Shown: positions 54,549 to 62,762 of the stretch, in pieces
Layout of the letters: each line of letters starts with the position of its first letter
Numbering within the stretch: the first letter of the stretch is position 1
Origin: Actinoplanes regularis
GTDB lineage: Bacteria > Actinomycetota > Actinomycetes > Mycobacteriales > Micromonosporaceae
DNA: 64,000 nucleotides
Assembly: GCF_900188005.1 (NCBI RefSeq)
Contig: NZ_FZNR01000011.1
Coordinates: forward strand, 62,001 to 126,000
Direction: 5' to 3'
Program-made: the position numbers and the translations under genes
The notes under the pieces: generated by a model
Seen by the model: only the letters and a program-made list of their open reading frames with translations
What the model was told of the DNA's origin: nothing
Database searches by the model: none

Positions 54549-57500
54549 GTGTCCGAGTGGGAGCCGGTTACGGACGCTGAGGTTGCGATGCGCGACGCGT
54601 TGCGTATCGACGACCAGGAGTCCTATTTCCGCATTCTCGCCGGTGTCGACCTTCTGTTGCCGGTTTCCGCCGACGCGCTCGCCGGTGTGGCGCCGCTCGG
54701 CTGGGGCACCTGGAGCACCGGTGGGCGCACACATGTGCTGGCGTTCACTTCGCAGGAGGCGTTGCACTCCTGCCTCTCCGACTACACCGGCTCGTCGCGC
54801 CGGGTGCCGTACCCAGAGCTCGCCAACACCTGGCCCAACCTGGAGTGGTGGCTGGCGGTAAACCCCGGCCTGCCGATCGAGGGCTACCTGCCGGCCTGGT
54901 TCGTCGCTCAACTCGCGCGAGGTGATCTGCGGCTTCCGACCCGGGGACCGGGGCGGGAAGTGCACACCACCTCCAAGATCCAGGAGCTGGGCGCGGCCGC
55001 GCTCGCGGCCAACCGGTCCGGTGACGGCTCCGGCGGCCCTACCTACGACAACTCGGCGACGGCGGCGGCCGCGCCGGGATATCCGGTTTCTCCCGCCGCG
55101 GCGTCGACTGCCGCCGGTGCTCCGGCCGGCCCGTCGGGCATGCCCGGTGTTCCGGGCGGTTCGGTGCCCCCTCAGGTCGATTCCGGCGGCGCGCCGCAGC
55201 CTGGTCCGCGGCAGCCAAGCGCTGCCCAGCCCGGACCGGTTCCCTCCGGCCTGCCGCGGCGTGATGCGCCGCAACCCGGCCAGACCCAGCCCGGCCAGCC
55301 TGGCCAGACCCAGCCCGTTCCGGCGGCTGCCGCGCAGCTCAACCCCGGTTCTGGTCCGGGCATCGTGCCCGGCGGGCCTCAGCCCGGCCCCGGCACCCTG
55401 CCCAGTGGGCCTCAGTTCGGTCCGGGCGCCGGCCCGCTGACGGCGCCCGTGCCGGGCGCTCAGCCGACGGGGTCCCCGATGGTCCAGCCGAGCGGCCCTT
55501 CGACGCGGGCGCCGAGCATGCCCACCCGGTCGGCCACGCCGTCGGGGCTGCCGATGCGGACCCCGGCCTCGGCGGATCCGTCCGGCCAGCCGGTCGCTCC
55601 CGTCGTTGCCTCGAGCCGCCCGGCGGAACAGGTTCCGGCCGCCTATCAGGCGCCGTCCATTCCGCGGGACTTCCCGGGCACCCCCAGCGCTCCGGCTGCT
55701 TCTCCGGCGGCCGCAAGCCTGCCCAGCCGGGTTCCCATGGGTAGCGGCACGGCCACCCCCGGCTGGAATTCCGACTCCATGCCCTTCGGGCCGGACAACG
55801 ACCCGCGCGGGCCGTTGCAGGACCTGAACGCGCCGCTTCCGGTGCGCACCCCGATGGCGAACACTCCGCCGATTCCCGAGCACGTCAAGCCGTATGACCC
55901 GGCCGAGGCCCAGGTCGACCCGGGCTGGGCGGCGATCGGCAGCGGGCGTAACCCGAGCCTCACACCGCCCGCCGGCCCACCGGTCGGACCCGGCGTCGGC
56001 ATGCCCGCTGGTTATGGCGCCGGCCTGCCCGCTGGGCAGGGCATGGGCGCGCCGGCCGGTCCGAGTGCCAGCTCGCTACCCACCCGGGGCGGCACCGACC
56101 TGCCGCGGCGTCAGCCCGGGCAGGCCGCCGGTCCGAGCCAGACGACGTCGTTCTCCGGATTCACCAACGCCCGGACGATGCCGGCGTCCGCGCCGGCTCC
56201 GAGCTTCCCGCAAGGTCCGGCATCGCCGCAGGCCGCCGCCGCGCAGGGTGGCCTGTCCGAGGCTGCGCCGGCCCTCGGTGCCCCGCTTGCGGGTGCGCCG
56301 GCTCCGGGGGCCCCGGCCGCGTCGGACGGGCCGGGTAACTCGCTGCCTCGCCGCCAGGTCACCCCGCCGTCGGAGCGGCCGTCCTCGATGGCGGCCGCGG
56401 CTCAGGCGATCACCGGTGGGCGGACCCCGGCTCCGGATCCGAGCCTCGCGCAGCGCGATGTTCCGACAGCGGCAGACCGGTTCGGTCCGTCCGGACCGCC
56501 TCCGGCGCTGCCGCGATCCGACTTCGGCCGTCCCGGCGGCCAGTCGGCCCCGCCCGCGCCGAGTGGTCGACCGGGTCTGCCCCCGCCGGTGATTCCGGGA
56601 GCTCCCGGTGCCGGCGCTGCTGCTCCCGGCCCTGTCTCGGGAGCGGGCGTTTCCGGCTTCGCCGCCCCGGGCAGCCCTGCCTCGGCCTACCCGGCATCGG
56701 GCGGTCCCACTTCGGCTTATCCGGCTTCTGGCAGTCCGGCCTCGGCCTATCCCGCGACCCCGGGAGATCCGGCGTCCGGCTACGGCGCCCCGACCGGTGC
56801 TCCGGGGTACGGAGCACCGTCCGCGTACGCCCCGGCCGCTCCCGGCCACAGCGCCCCCGTGGCGTCCGGCTACGGCGCTCCGGCGGCTCCCGGTCCCGTG
56901 CTCGGCATGCCGCCGCAGGGCAGTCCGGCCTCGGCGTACGCGAGTCAGGCACAGACGACCCGAATCCCGTCGGCCGTCTCGCCGGCACCGACCTCCGGCG
57001 CCTCCGGGCTCGGGGTCACCGGTTCCTCGACCGGTGGCGGCCCGGGCCGGGAAAGCCGGGTCCACGACAACTTCGTCCCGGCCAACGACACCGAGCGGGA
57101 GCTGCAGGACGCCGCCGACGCCGGCAACACCGACGTCTTCCTCTCCACGCTGCTGCTGGCGAATGTGCTGGTCCCGGTGGCCCACCACTCCCGGCCAGGC
57201 AGCGCGCCCGGGGAGTCCGGCTTCGCGTTCCAGCCGGAAGAGGTCGAGGGCGACAAGTACCTGATCGTCTTCACCAGCAAGGACCGGCTCTCCGAGCACC
57301 ACAGTGAGCCGACCCGCACGGTGGGCGTCCGGTTCTACGAGCTGATCCGCAACTGGCCCGACCCGAACTGGTCGTTCGCCGTCAACCCGGGCACCCCGGT
57401 CGGCGCGAAGTACCCGGGCGCCCAGATCATCGCCCTGGCGAACTGGGCTACCGAGGCCGGTCTCGGTGCCGATCCGATCGAGGGGCCCGCCGTCGAGGAG

Positions 57501-58031
57501 CCGGGCGCCACGGTGCCGGCGCCCGAGCCGGCCAGCGACGAGGCGCAGCATGCCACGGTGATGCAGAAGACGATCGCCGCCGATCAGGTCGATTACTACC
57601 TGGACCGGGGCTATGACCGGGTGGCGGGCTTCGTGCACCGGGCCTCCGAGGTCGAGCACCTGCGGACGCCGGCCGAGCTGTTCGGCGCCCTCGGGCTCAA
57701 CTACGACGGCTCGCCGTTCCAGCTGGATGCCAAGGAGGCGTTCGTGCTGCGCTGGCCGGCCTTCCGGCCCAGCCTGTACCGGATCCCCTACGGCGGGCAG
57801 AACGAGCAGGCGCTGCGCGCGATGGACGGCTGGGTGATCGAGCGGCCGCCGTTCCGGGGCAACGGCTTCGCCCCGGGTGAGGGACGCGACGTCGTCGCCG
57901 AGTTCAAGGTGGACAGTGTGCGGTTGCCGCACGGTGCGCAGCTGTGGCGCACCGACGTCGACGGCAACGAGCGCATGGTGGCGATCTTCGACGCGGACGG
58001 TCCGCTCTGGCGCCGGGTGGGTGAGCAGTGA
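54549..58031 (+). CDS. Giant SseB-linker-SseB protein with C-terminal candidate effector domain
   Basis: 1160 residues. An SseB-like domain at about 10-125 (FRILAGVDLLLPVS, HVLAFTSQEAL, AVNPGLPIEGYLPAWFVAQL) is followed by a 700-residue Pro/Gly/Ala/Ser linker with SPASAYPAS and GYGAP repeats. A second SseB-like domain is at about 848-965 (STLLLANVLVPVAHH, YLIVFTSKDRL, FAVNPGTPVG), and a distinct 160-residue domain runs from about 1000. The terminal domain begins QVDYYLDRGYDRVAGFVHRASEV and ends RLPHGAQLWR...FDADGPLW. I do not recognise it. GTG 54549 follows GGAGAGG. No signal peptide or helix is present. It sits beside WXG100 genes and is coupled to a small gene, an arrangement like type VII effectors with immunity proteins. 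This is inference. Confidence 0.75.
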   Translation: MSEWEPVTDAEVAMRDALRIDDQESYFRILAGVDLLLPVSADALAGVAPLGWGTWSTGGRTHVLAFTSQEALHSCLSDYTGSSRRVPYPELANTWPNLEWWLAVNPGLPIEGYLPAWFVAQLARGDLRLPTRGPGREVHTTSKIQELGAAALAANRSGDGSGGPTYDNSATAAAAPGYPVSPAAASTAAGAPAGPSGMPGVPGGSVPPQVDSGGAPQPGPRQPSAAQPGPVPSGLPRRDAPQPGQTQPGQPGQTQPVPAAAAQLNPGSGPGIVPGGPQPGPGTLPSGPQFGPGAGPLTAPVPGAQPTGSPMVQPSGPSTRAPSMPTRSATPSGLPMRTPASADPSGQPVAPVVASSRPAEQVPAAYQAPSIPRDFPGTPSAPAASPAAASLPSRVPMGSGTATPGWNSDSMPFGPDNDPRGPLQDLNAPLPVRTPMANTPPIPEHVKPYDPAEAQVDPGWAAIGSGRNPSLTPPAGPPVGPGVGMPAGYGAGLPAGQGMGAPAGPSASSLPTRGGTDLPRRQPGQAAGPSQTTSFSGFTNARTMPASAPAPSFPQGPASPQAAAAQGGLSEAAPALGAPLAGAPAPGAPAASDGPGNSLPRRQVTPPSERPSSMAAAAQAITGGRTPAPDPSLAQRDVPTAADRFGPSGPPPALPRSDFGRPGGQSAPPAPSGRPGLPPPVIPGAPGAGAAAPGPVSGAGVSGFAAPGSPASAYPASGGPTSAYPASGSPASAYPATPGDPASGYGAPTGAPGYGAPSAYAPAAPGHSAPVASGYGAPAAPGPVLGMPPQGSPASAYASQAQTTRIPSAVSPAPTSGASGLGVTGSSTGGGPGRESRVHDNFVPANDTERELQDAADAGNTDVFLSTLLLANVLVPVAHHSRPGSAPGESGFAFQPEEVEGDKYLIVFTSKDRLSEHHSEPTRTVGVRFYELIRNWPDPNWSFAVNPGTPVGAKYPGAQIIALANWATEAGLGADPIEGPAVEEPGATVPAPEPASDEAQHATVMQKTIAADQVDYYLDRGYDRVAGFVHRASEVEHLRTPAELFGALGLNYDGSPFQLDAKEAFVLRWPAFRPSLYRIPYGGQNEQALRAMDGWVIERPPFRGNGFAPGEGRDVVAEFKVDSVRLPHGAQLWRTDVDGNERMVAIFDADGPLWRRVGEQ

Positions 58032-58393
58032 TGCGCGACGGTTATGTGGTGAGCTGGCAGGGCCAGGAGTACGACGCGGTGCCGGACGGCGACAAGGTGC
58101 GGATCTACACCACCCGGTCGACGGAGGGCTTCACCGAGGTGAAGCCCGGGCGCTACGTGCAGGTGCTGAAACCGGGCGAGTTCGACGAGGTCGCATACGT
58201 GCGGACGATGTGCACCTGGCGCGGTGAGCCGTTCATCGTGCTCGCCGAGGCGGACACCTGGCTGCGGTTGGAGTACACCGGTGGCCGTGCCCCGGTGGCC
58301 CAGCGGCTCGGCCTGGAGGAGTTCGACTACGGCGTCTACCAAGGCTGGGCGCCGGCGGCCGAGGTGTCCGACATCTACGAGCACCGGGTCTGA
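58031..58393 (+). CDS. Small protein coupled to the SseB gene, possible immunity partner
   Basis: 120 residues, predicted mostly beta strand (YVVSWQGQEYDAVPDGDKVRIYTT; FIVLAEADTWLRLEYTGG). No family is recognised with confidence. ATG 58031 shares a base with the preceding stop (TGATG), and GTG 58028 is an alternative. Size, coupling and position immediately after a multidomain protein with a variable C-terminus fit an immunity protein. A chaperone or a plain partner is equally possible. A tandem repeat array starts inside its last codons. Confidence 0.7.
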   Translation: MRDGYVVSWQGQEYDAVPDGDKVRIYTTRSTEGFTEVKPGRYVQVLKPGEFDEVAYVRTMCTWRGEPFIVLAEADTWLRLEYTGGRAPVAQRLGLEEFDYGVYQGWAPAAEVSDIYEHRV

Positions 58394-58580
58394 GCGACAG
58401 CGGCGACAAACCGCGCCGGGTTTGAGTGACGGCGGTGACGAACGGCGCCGGGTTTGAGTGACGGCGGTGACGAACGGCGCCGGGTTTGAGTGACGGCGGG
58501 GACAAACGGCGACCGGGTCTGAGGGACAGCGGGGACAAACGGCGCCGGGTCTGAGCGACAACGGTGACGAACGGCCCCGG
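58386..58580. repeat. Six tandem 32-33 bp repeats after the small SseB-linked gene
   Basis: The unit reads roughly GGGTTTGAGTGACGGCGG then TGACGAACGGCGCC. Six contiguous copies with up to about six differences. The first copy includes the upstream gene's stop codon and every copy repeats the TGA. There are no spacers, so it is not a CRISPR. The gap to the alpha/beta hydrolase gene is filled almost wholly by it. Confidence 0.9.
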
Positions 58581-58602
58581 CGCGGGCCCGATGGAAAGCG
58601 GA

Positions 58603-59517
58603 TCAGGCCGGGGTTTTCAGCCAGCGCAGGATCTCGCCGGTGATCAGGTCCGGCGCCTCCTGGTGGATGAAGTGGCCGGCGCCCGGAAGCAGGCGCCACT
58701 CGTACGGTGCGGACACGTAACGCCCCGAGCCCTGGGCGGTGCGGGGCAGGATCGCGGTGTCCAGAGCCCCGTGCAGCTGCAGGGTGGGCATCACGAGCGG
58801 CTGCTGCATCAGCTTGACGAACCGGTACCCCTGCAGCCGCAGCGCGCTGCGCGCCACCCAGCGGTACGCCTCCAGGGCGCAGAACGACGCCTGCGGGATC
58901 TGGATCGCCTGCCGGCACCGGTAGGAGTAGTCCGCGAACTCGGGGGTGCCCGCCCATTCGGGGCTGCTCCAGTGCTCCATCAGCTCGCCGATCAGCGCCG
59001 CGTCGTCCCGGGTCAGGACATGCTCGTACCGCGGAACCTGGAATTTGAGGATGGTGGCCGACGCCGCGAATTGACCGCGCGGGTCGGCGAAGAGGGCGGC
59101 CCGGAGCCGCAGCGGGTGGGCCGCGCCGAGCACGACCAGGCGGTTGACCAGCTTGGGATGGAACGCGGCCGCGGCCCAGCCGATCATCCCACCGGCGCCC
59201 GCGCCGACGATCGTGGCGGAGCGCTCGCCGAGGGCGCGGATCAGGCCGGTCACGTCCGCGGCCATGGTGTATCCGTCGTACCCCCGCGGGGGTTTGTCGC
59301 TCAGGCCGTAACCGCGCAGGTCGATGGCGGCGGCACGGAAGCCCGCGTCGGCGATCCGGGGCAGGATGTCGTGCCAGGCCCACCAGAATTCGGGGAAGCC
59401 GTGCAGGAAGAGGACGAGCGGTCCGGTACCGACCTCGACGACATGGAACCGGCTGCCGTTGGCGCCGACGAAGCGGTGCGTCCAGGGCCCTTCCTCCAGT
59501 ACCACCGACTCGTCCAT
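58603..59517 (-). CDS. Alpha/beta hydrolase, epoxide-hydrolase-like, lacking the usual nucleophile
   Basis: 304 residues. The fold marks are clear: oxyanion loop LFLHGFPEFWWAWHDILP, IDLRGYGLSDKP, the late acid in LHGALDTAILP and the catalytic-type His in GAGHFIHQEAP. The nucleophile elbow, normally GHDWGG or GxSxG, reads VGAGAGGMIG, so the Asp/Ser position is Gly. The DNA is unambiguous at this point. It is either a non-hydrolytic homologue or uses another residue. EphE-like proteins lie near acs in mycobacteria, and acs is 3 kb away here. ATG 59517 is the only sensible start. Confidence 0.87.
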   Translation of the reverse strand: MDESVVLEEGPWTHRFVGANGSRFHVVEVGTGPLVLFLHGFPEFWWAWHDILPRIADAGFRAAAIDLRGYGLSDKPPRGYDGYTMAADVTGLIRALGERSATIVGAGAGGMIGWAAAAFHPKLVNRLVVLGAAHPLRLRAALFADPRGQFAASATILKFQVPRYEHVLTRDDAALIGELMEHWSSPEWAGTPEFADYSYRCRQAIQIPQASFCALEAYRWVARSALRLQGYRFVKLMQQPLVMPTLQLHGALDTAILPRTAQGSGRYVSAPYEWRLLPGAGHFIHQEAPDLITGEILRWLKTPA

Positions 59518-59576
59518 GCGGTCAGCCTATGCTCCGCTGTCATGACCGGCGCACGGCACTGTCAACCCGGTCAGGA

Positions 59577-59990
59577 TCATTTGATCGGCTCCGCGGCGAC
59601 CATCGCCATCAGCTTCCCCGGCCCGCAGTAGATCCGCAGCAGCGTGGACTCCAGTTTCACCCTGACCCGATCGTTCTGGGCCAGCGTGATCCCGCCGGCG
59701 TTGTAGAGGGCGTAGCGGGTCCCGTCGTCCGTGGTGAGGCCGTAGCAGGGGCCACTGCCGCCCTGGGTGACCATGCCGGCCACCCAGCCCGTCTCCGGCA
59801 GGTTGTCGGTGGGTTCCTTGGGCGGCTTCGGTGTCTTGGTGATGGTGGGCAGGTCGCTGGGGGCGGCCTGGGGTGGCGCCGTGGAGGGTGCGGAGGTGGG
59901 CGAGGAGCCGCTGGCGGCACCGCAACCGGCGGCCACCGCGATGGCGGCCACCGCGATGCCGATCCGGAACGTGTGAAGACTGCGCATCAT
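59577..59990 (-). CDS. Small lipoprotein, unknown function
   Basis: 137 residues. The signal peptide has lipobox VAAGC (Cys23), then a Ser/Pro/Thr linker to about 65 and a C-terminal domain with two cysteines (PCYGL and IYCGPG) that could form a disulfide. AGAAGGA precedes two consecutive ATGs; the first is used. It is on the same strand as the InhA-type protease upstream, which has its own terminator, so they are separate units. Confidence 0.78.
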   Translation of the reverse strand: MMRSLHTFRIGIAVAAIAVAAGCGAASGSSPTSAPSTAPPQAAPSDLPTITKTPKPPKEPTDNLPETGWVAGMVTQGGSGPCYGLTTDDGTRYALYNAGGITLAQNDRVRVKLESTLLRIYCGPGKLMAMVAAEPIK

Positions 59991-60057
59991 TTCATCCTTC
60001 TCTCGCGAAGCGTCATCGGTGGGACGAATCGCGGCGCGTAACGGTTCCGGAAAAGGG

Positions 60058-60091
60058 GCAGCGCCCGGGGAGTAGGGTCCCCGGGCGCTGC
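60058..60091 (-). terminator. Intrinsic terminator after the InhA-type protease gene
   Basis: A perfect 14-base stem (GCAGCGCCCGGGGA and its complement) with a 6-base loop is followed on the minus strand by CCCTTTTCC. It lies 29 bases past the stop. Confidence 0.85.
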
Positions 60092-60119
60092 TGGTGGTGC
60101 GGTTCGGATCAGGACAGGG

Positions 60120-62528
60120 TCAGTACACCGCGACGGTCATCGAGGTGCCGAGCTGGCCCAGCACCGCGATCTTGACGCCCACGCCGGGCAGCTTGACGCC
60201 GGCGTTGGGAGTCTCGTCGTAGTAGTACTTGTCCTTGTCGTTGAAGATCGGGTCACCGAGCTGCGGCTTGATGACCGACTTCGCGCCGTTCAGGTGCAGG
60301 GTCATGCCGTCGGTCGGGTACAGGCTGAACGGAGCGTCGTAGACCTGGACCCGGGCACGCCACGGAACACCGGTGGGGTTGTTGAACGGCTTCGGGTGCG
60401 CGTCGATGATCAGGTTCCGACCCGACCCCGGGTGCACGTTCGTGTTGTTGTCGACCTGGGAGGTGTCCCAGTACGAGACCAGCAGACCGGTCTGGTAGTT
60501 GTAGTGCTCCACCCAGTCCGGCTTGGTGGACGCCCACCCGAAGTTGTACGGGCCGGTCTCCAGGTACTTGTCGTACGAGGTGTAGCTCCGGTAGCCCGCG
60601 ATGTAGTAGTTCGGGAAGTTGCTGGTGCTGGTCGAGCCGACGATGCTGAAGCCGGCCGCGGTCCACGTCGAGGTGCCCTCGGCGCCTTCCGTGGAGACGA
60701 CCGCGCCGTCGGCGGTGATGGTCAGCTCGTCGCCGAAGAAGCCGCCCTCGGAGACACCACCGTCGGTCACGTAGTGCAGGCGGAACAGGATGCTCTTGCC
60801 CGCGTACGCGTTGAGCGGCACCTCGATCGGCTTCCAGGCGTTGTCCGAGGAGCCGGAGATCGCCGGAGCGCCGCTGCCGTCCTTGACGAACGCCTCGCCG
60901 CCGACCGTACCGTCGAGCTTGGTCCAGTTGGCGCCGCCGTCGGTGGAGGCCTCGGCGTACAGGTAGTCGTATTCCGCCTCGATCGCGTACCGGCCCGCGA
61001 GCGAGACGCTCGCGGTGGTCTTGCCGGTCAGGTCGATCGCCTTGGACAGCGACACGTTCAGGTCGTCCGCGTTGCCGGAGAAGAACTGCTTGCTGCCGGC
61101 GAACGGGGCGCCCAGATCCGTGGTGACCGCCTTGTCGGGCAGGTTCACCACCACGGCCTGCTTCTTGTCGCTGTTGTACTCCTGCGGCCCGAGGTTGACG
61201 ATCTTCTTCTCGCCCGCCTTGACCGCCTGGTAGTTGAGCCAGCCGAGCTGCAGCTTGTTCCACGCGCCCAGGTCACCCGGGTGGGTGCCGATGGCCTGGT
61301 CGTTCTTGGCGCCGAGCCGGCTCTGCGCCATCAGCGTCCAGTACTCGTTGCTGTTGTCGCCGAGGCCGCTGGTGTCGTAGTCGTCCGGGAGGCCCAGGTC
61401 GTGGGTGTACTCGTGGACGAAGACGCTCAGGCCACCGTTCTCCGGCTGGATGGTGTAGTCGCCGACCCAGAGGCCGGTGTCGCCGACCTGGGCGCCACCG
61501 AGCAGGTTGCCGGTCGGGCCGGTGGCTCCCGCGTCGGACGAGTAGGCGTACCAGCGGTGGCTCCAGACCGCGTCCTCACCCTGCTGCGGGTCACCGTCGG
61601 CCTGGTCGCCGCCGGCGTGGACGATCTGGAAGTGGTCCAGGTACCCGTCGGGCTCGTTGAAGTTGCCGTCGCCGTCGAAGTCGTACCGGTCGTACTGGTC
61701 GTACGTCGCCAGGTCCGCCTTGACCTCGGCCGGGGTCTTGCCCGCGGCGATCTGGTCGGCGTACCACTGCGTGACGGCGTCCTTCACCAGCGCCCAGACG
61801 TTGGTGCAGTTGCTGCTGGCGCAGACCGCCGGGTCGTCGCCGTTGGCGTCGGTCGGGTTGTCGTTCGACCGGCCGTACCGGGCCTCGTTGTACTTGACCT
61901 TGACCCAGTCGGAGACCTCACCGTCGACGCTGTAGCGGCCGGACGACTGGGTCTCGAAGTAGGTCTTCACCGACTCGGTGTTCTTGCCGGTGCCGAAGTA
62001 CAGGTTCCGGAAGTAGTCGGCCGAGTAGTTCGACTGCCACACGGTGGAGTTGTCCACCGTCCGGTCCGGCTGGGGAATGACGTTGTGCAGCGGACCCTCG
62101 AAGGTCGAGGGGCCGGCGGTCGCCGTTGTCGTGTCCTGGTCGGGGTACGACGGGTGCCGCTCGCTGCCGAACTCCGTGAGAATCACGAAGATCTTGTCGG
62201 TCCGTTCCCGGGCCAACTCGACGTACTGGTTCTTGCCGGGGTGGCCGAAGCCGCCATTCCCGTAGGTCTTACCGAGGTTGACGACCTTGCTACCGTTACG
62301 AATCTCTACTTTGGACTCGCCGCTGACCACCTGGGAGACAGCCTCCTCGCGCAGCGCGCGACGCTTCTCCTCGAGCGGGTTTGGCAGGTCATCGACCGGG
62401 GTGTTATCCCCGGTCTGTGCTACCGGAGCCAGATCCGCCGCCGGTGCCGCCATTGCCATCGTCGGAGCCATCGCTCCGACGGTGGTCACCATCGCGGCGC
62501 CGAGCAGTCCCACGACTACCTTGCGCAC
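60120..62528 (-). CDS. Secreted immune inhibitor A-type M6 metalloprotease
   Basis: 802 residues. The signal peptide is 1-28 (ALA-rich, MAMAAPAA). The propeptide region to about 90 is followed by the M6 catalytic domain with zinc motif HExxH at about 371-375 in VFVHEYTHDLGLPDDYD. The C-terminal half has a MAM/concanavalin-like region (STDGGANWTKLDG) and ends with the conserved YWDTSQVDNNTNVHPGSGRNLIIDAHP block of InhA. It degrades extracellular proteins. The length fits the family. It is monocistronic with a strong terminator. Confidence 0.93.
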   Translation of the reverse strand: MRKVVVGLLGAAMVTTVGAMAPTMAMAAPAADLAPVAQTGDNTPVDDLPNPLEEKRRALREEAVSQVVSGESKVEIRNGSKVVNLGKTYGNGGFGHPGKNQYVELARERTDKIFVILTEFGSERHPSYPDQDTTTATAGPSTFEGPLHNVIPQPDRTVDNSTVWQSNYSADYFRNLYFGTGKNTESVKTYFETQSSGRYSVDGEVSDWVKVKYNEARYGRSNDNPTDANGDDPAVCASSNCTNVWALVKDAVTQWYADQIAAGKTPAEVKADLATYDQYDRYDFDGDGNFNEPDGYLDHFQIVHAGGDQADGDPQQGEDAVWSHRWYAYSSDAGATGPTGNLLGGAQVGDTGLWVGDYTIQPENGGLSVFVHEYTHDLGLPDDYDTSGLGDNSNEYWTLMAQSRLGAKNDQAIGTHPGDLGAWNKLQLGWLNYQAVKAGEKKIVNLGPQEYNSDKKQAVVVNLPDKAVTTDLGAPFAGSKQFFSGNADDLNVSLSKAIDLTGKTTASVSLAGRYAIEAEYDYLYAEASTDGGANWTKLDGTVGGEAFVKDGSGAPAISGSSDNAWKPIEVPLNAYAGKSILFRLHYVTDGGVSEGGFFGDELTITADGAVVSTEGAEGTSTWTAAGFSIVGSTSTSNFPNYYIAGYRSYTSYDKYLETGPYNFGWASTKPDWVEHYNYQTGLLVSYWDTSQVDNNTNVHPGSGRNLIIDAHPKPFNNPTGVPWRARVQVYDAPFSLYPTDGMTLHLNGAKSVIKPQLGDPIFNDKDKYYYDETPNAGVKLPGVGVKIAVLGQLGTSMTVAVY

Positions 62529-62714
62529 TACGTTTACCTCCGTTTTAGCGGCTGGGCACGGTGTGCCGAGCCCAGCGTCAAACGGCCCCGGGGTTCGGGA
62601 CTACAGGTGAACGTATGCAAACAGACTGATGTTCGGGGAAAGCTCAGAGTATTGATGAACAACAGTTACGTGATATGACCTTGGCATAGCATGATAGTCG
62701 GCATAATGGACAAA
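62529..62714. other. Promoter region of the InhA-type protease gene
   Basis: This intergenic DNA is noticeably AT-richer than the surroundings (62620-62712), in keeping with promoter elements for the minus-strand protease gene. I could not assign -35/-10 hexamers with confidence. Confidence 0.4.
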
Positions 62715-62746
62715 AAGAGCTGGTGGCGCTCGCGCCACCAGCTCTT
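62715..62746 (-). terminator. Intrinsic terminator downstream of acs
   Basis: A perfect 14-base stem (AAGAGCTGGTGGCG and its complement) with a 4-base loop is followed on the minus strand by TTTTTGTCC. It lies 16 bases past the acs stop. Confidence 0.93.
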
Positions 62747-62762
62747 CCTTTGTGGATGATCG

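Noticed and set aside
58386..58580. CRISPR array
   Set aside because: The repeats are contiguous without unique spacers, and no cas gene is present.
58233..59383. Long minus-strand open frame crossing the repeat array and the hydrolase gene
   Set aside because: It is out of phase with the clear hydrolase frame, and its sequence reflects the 32-bp repeat and GC bias.
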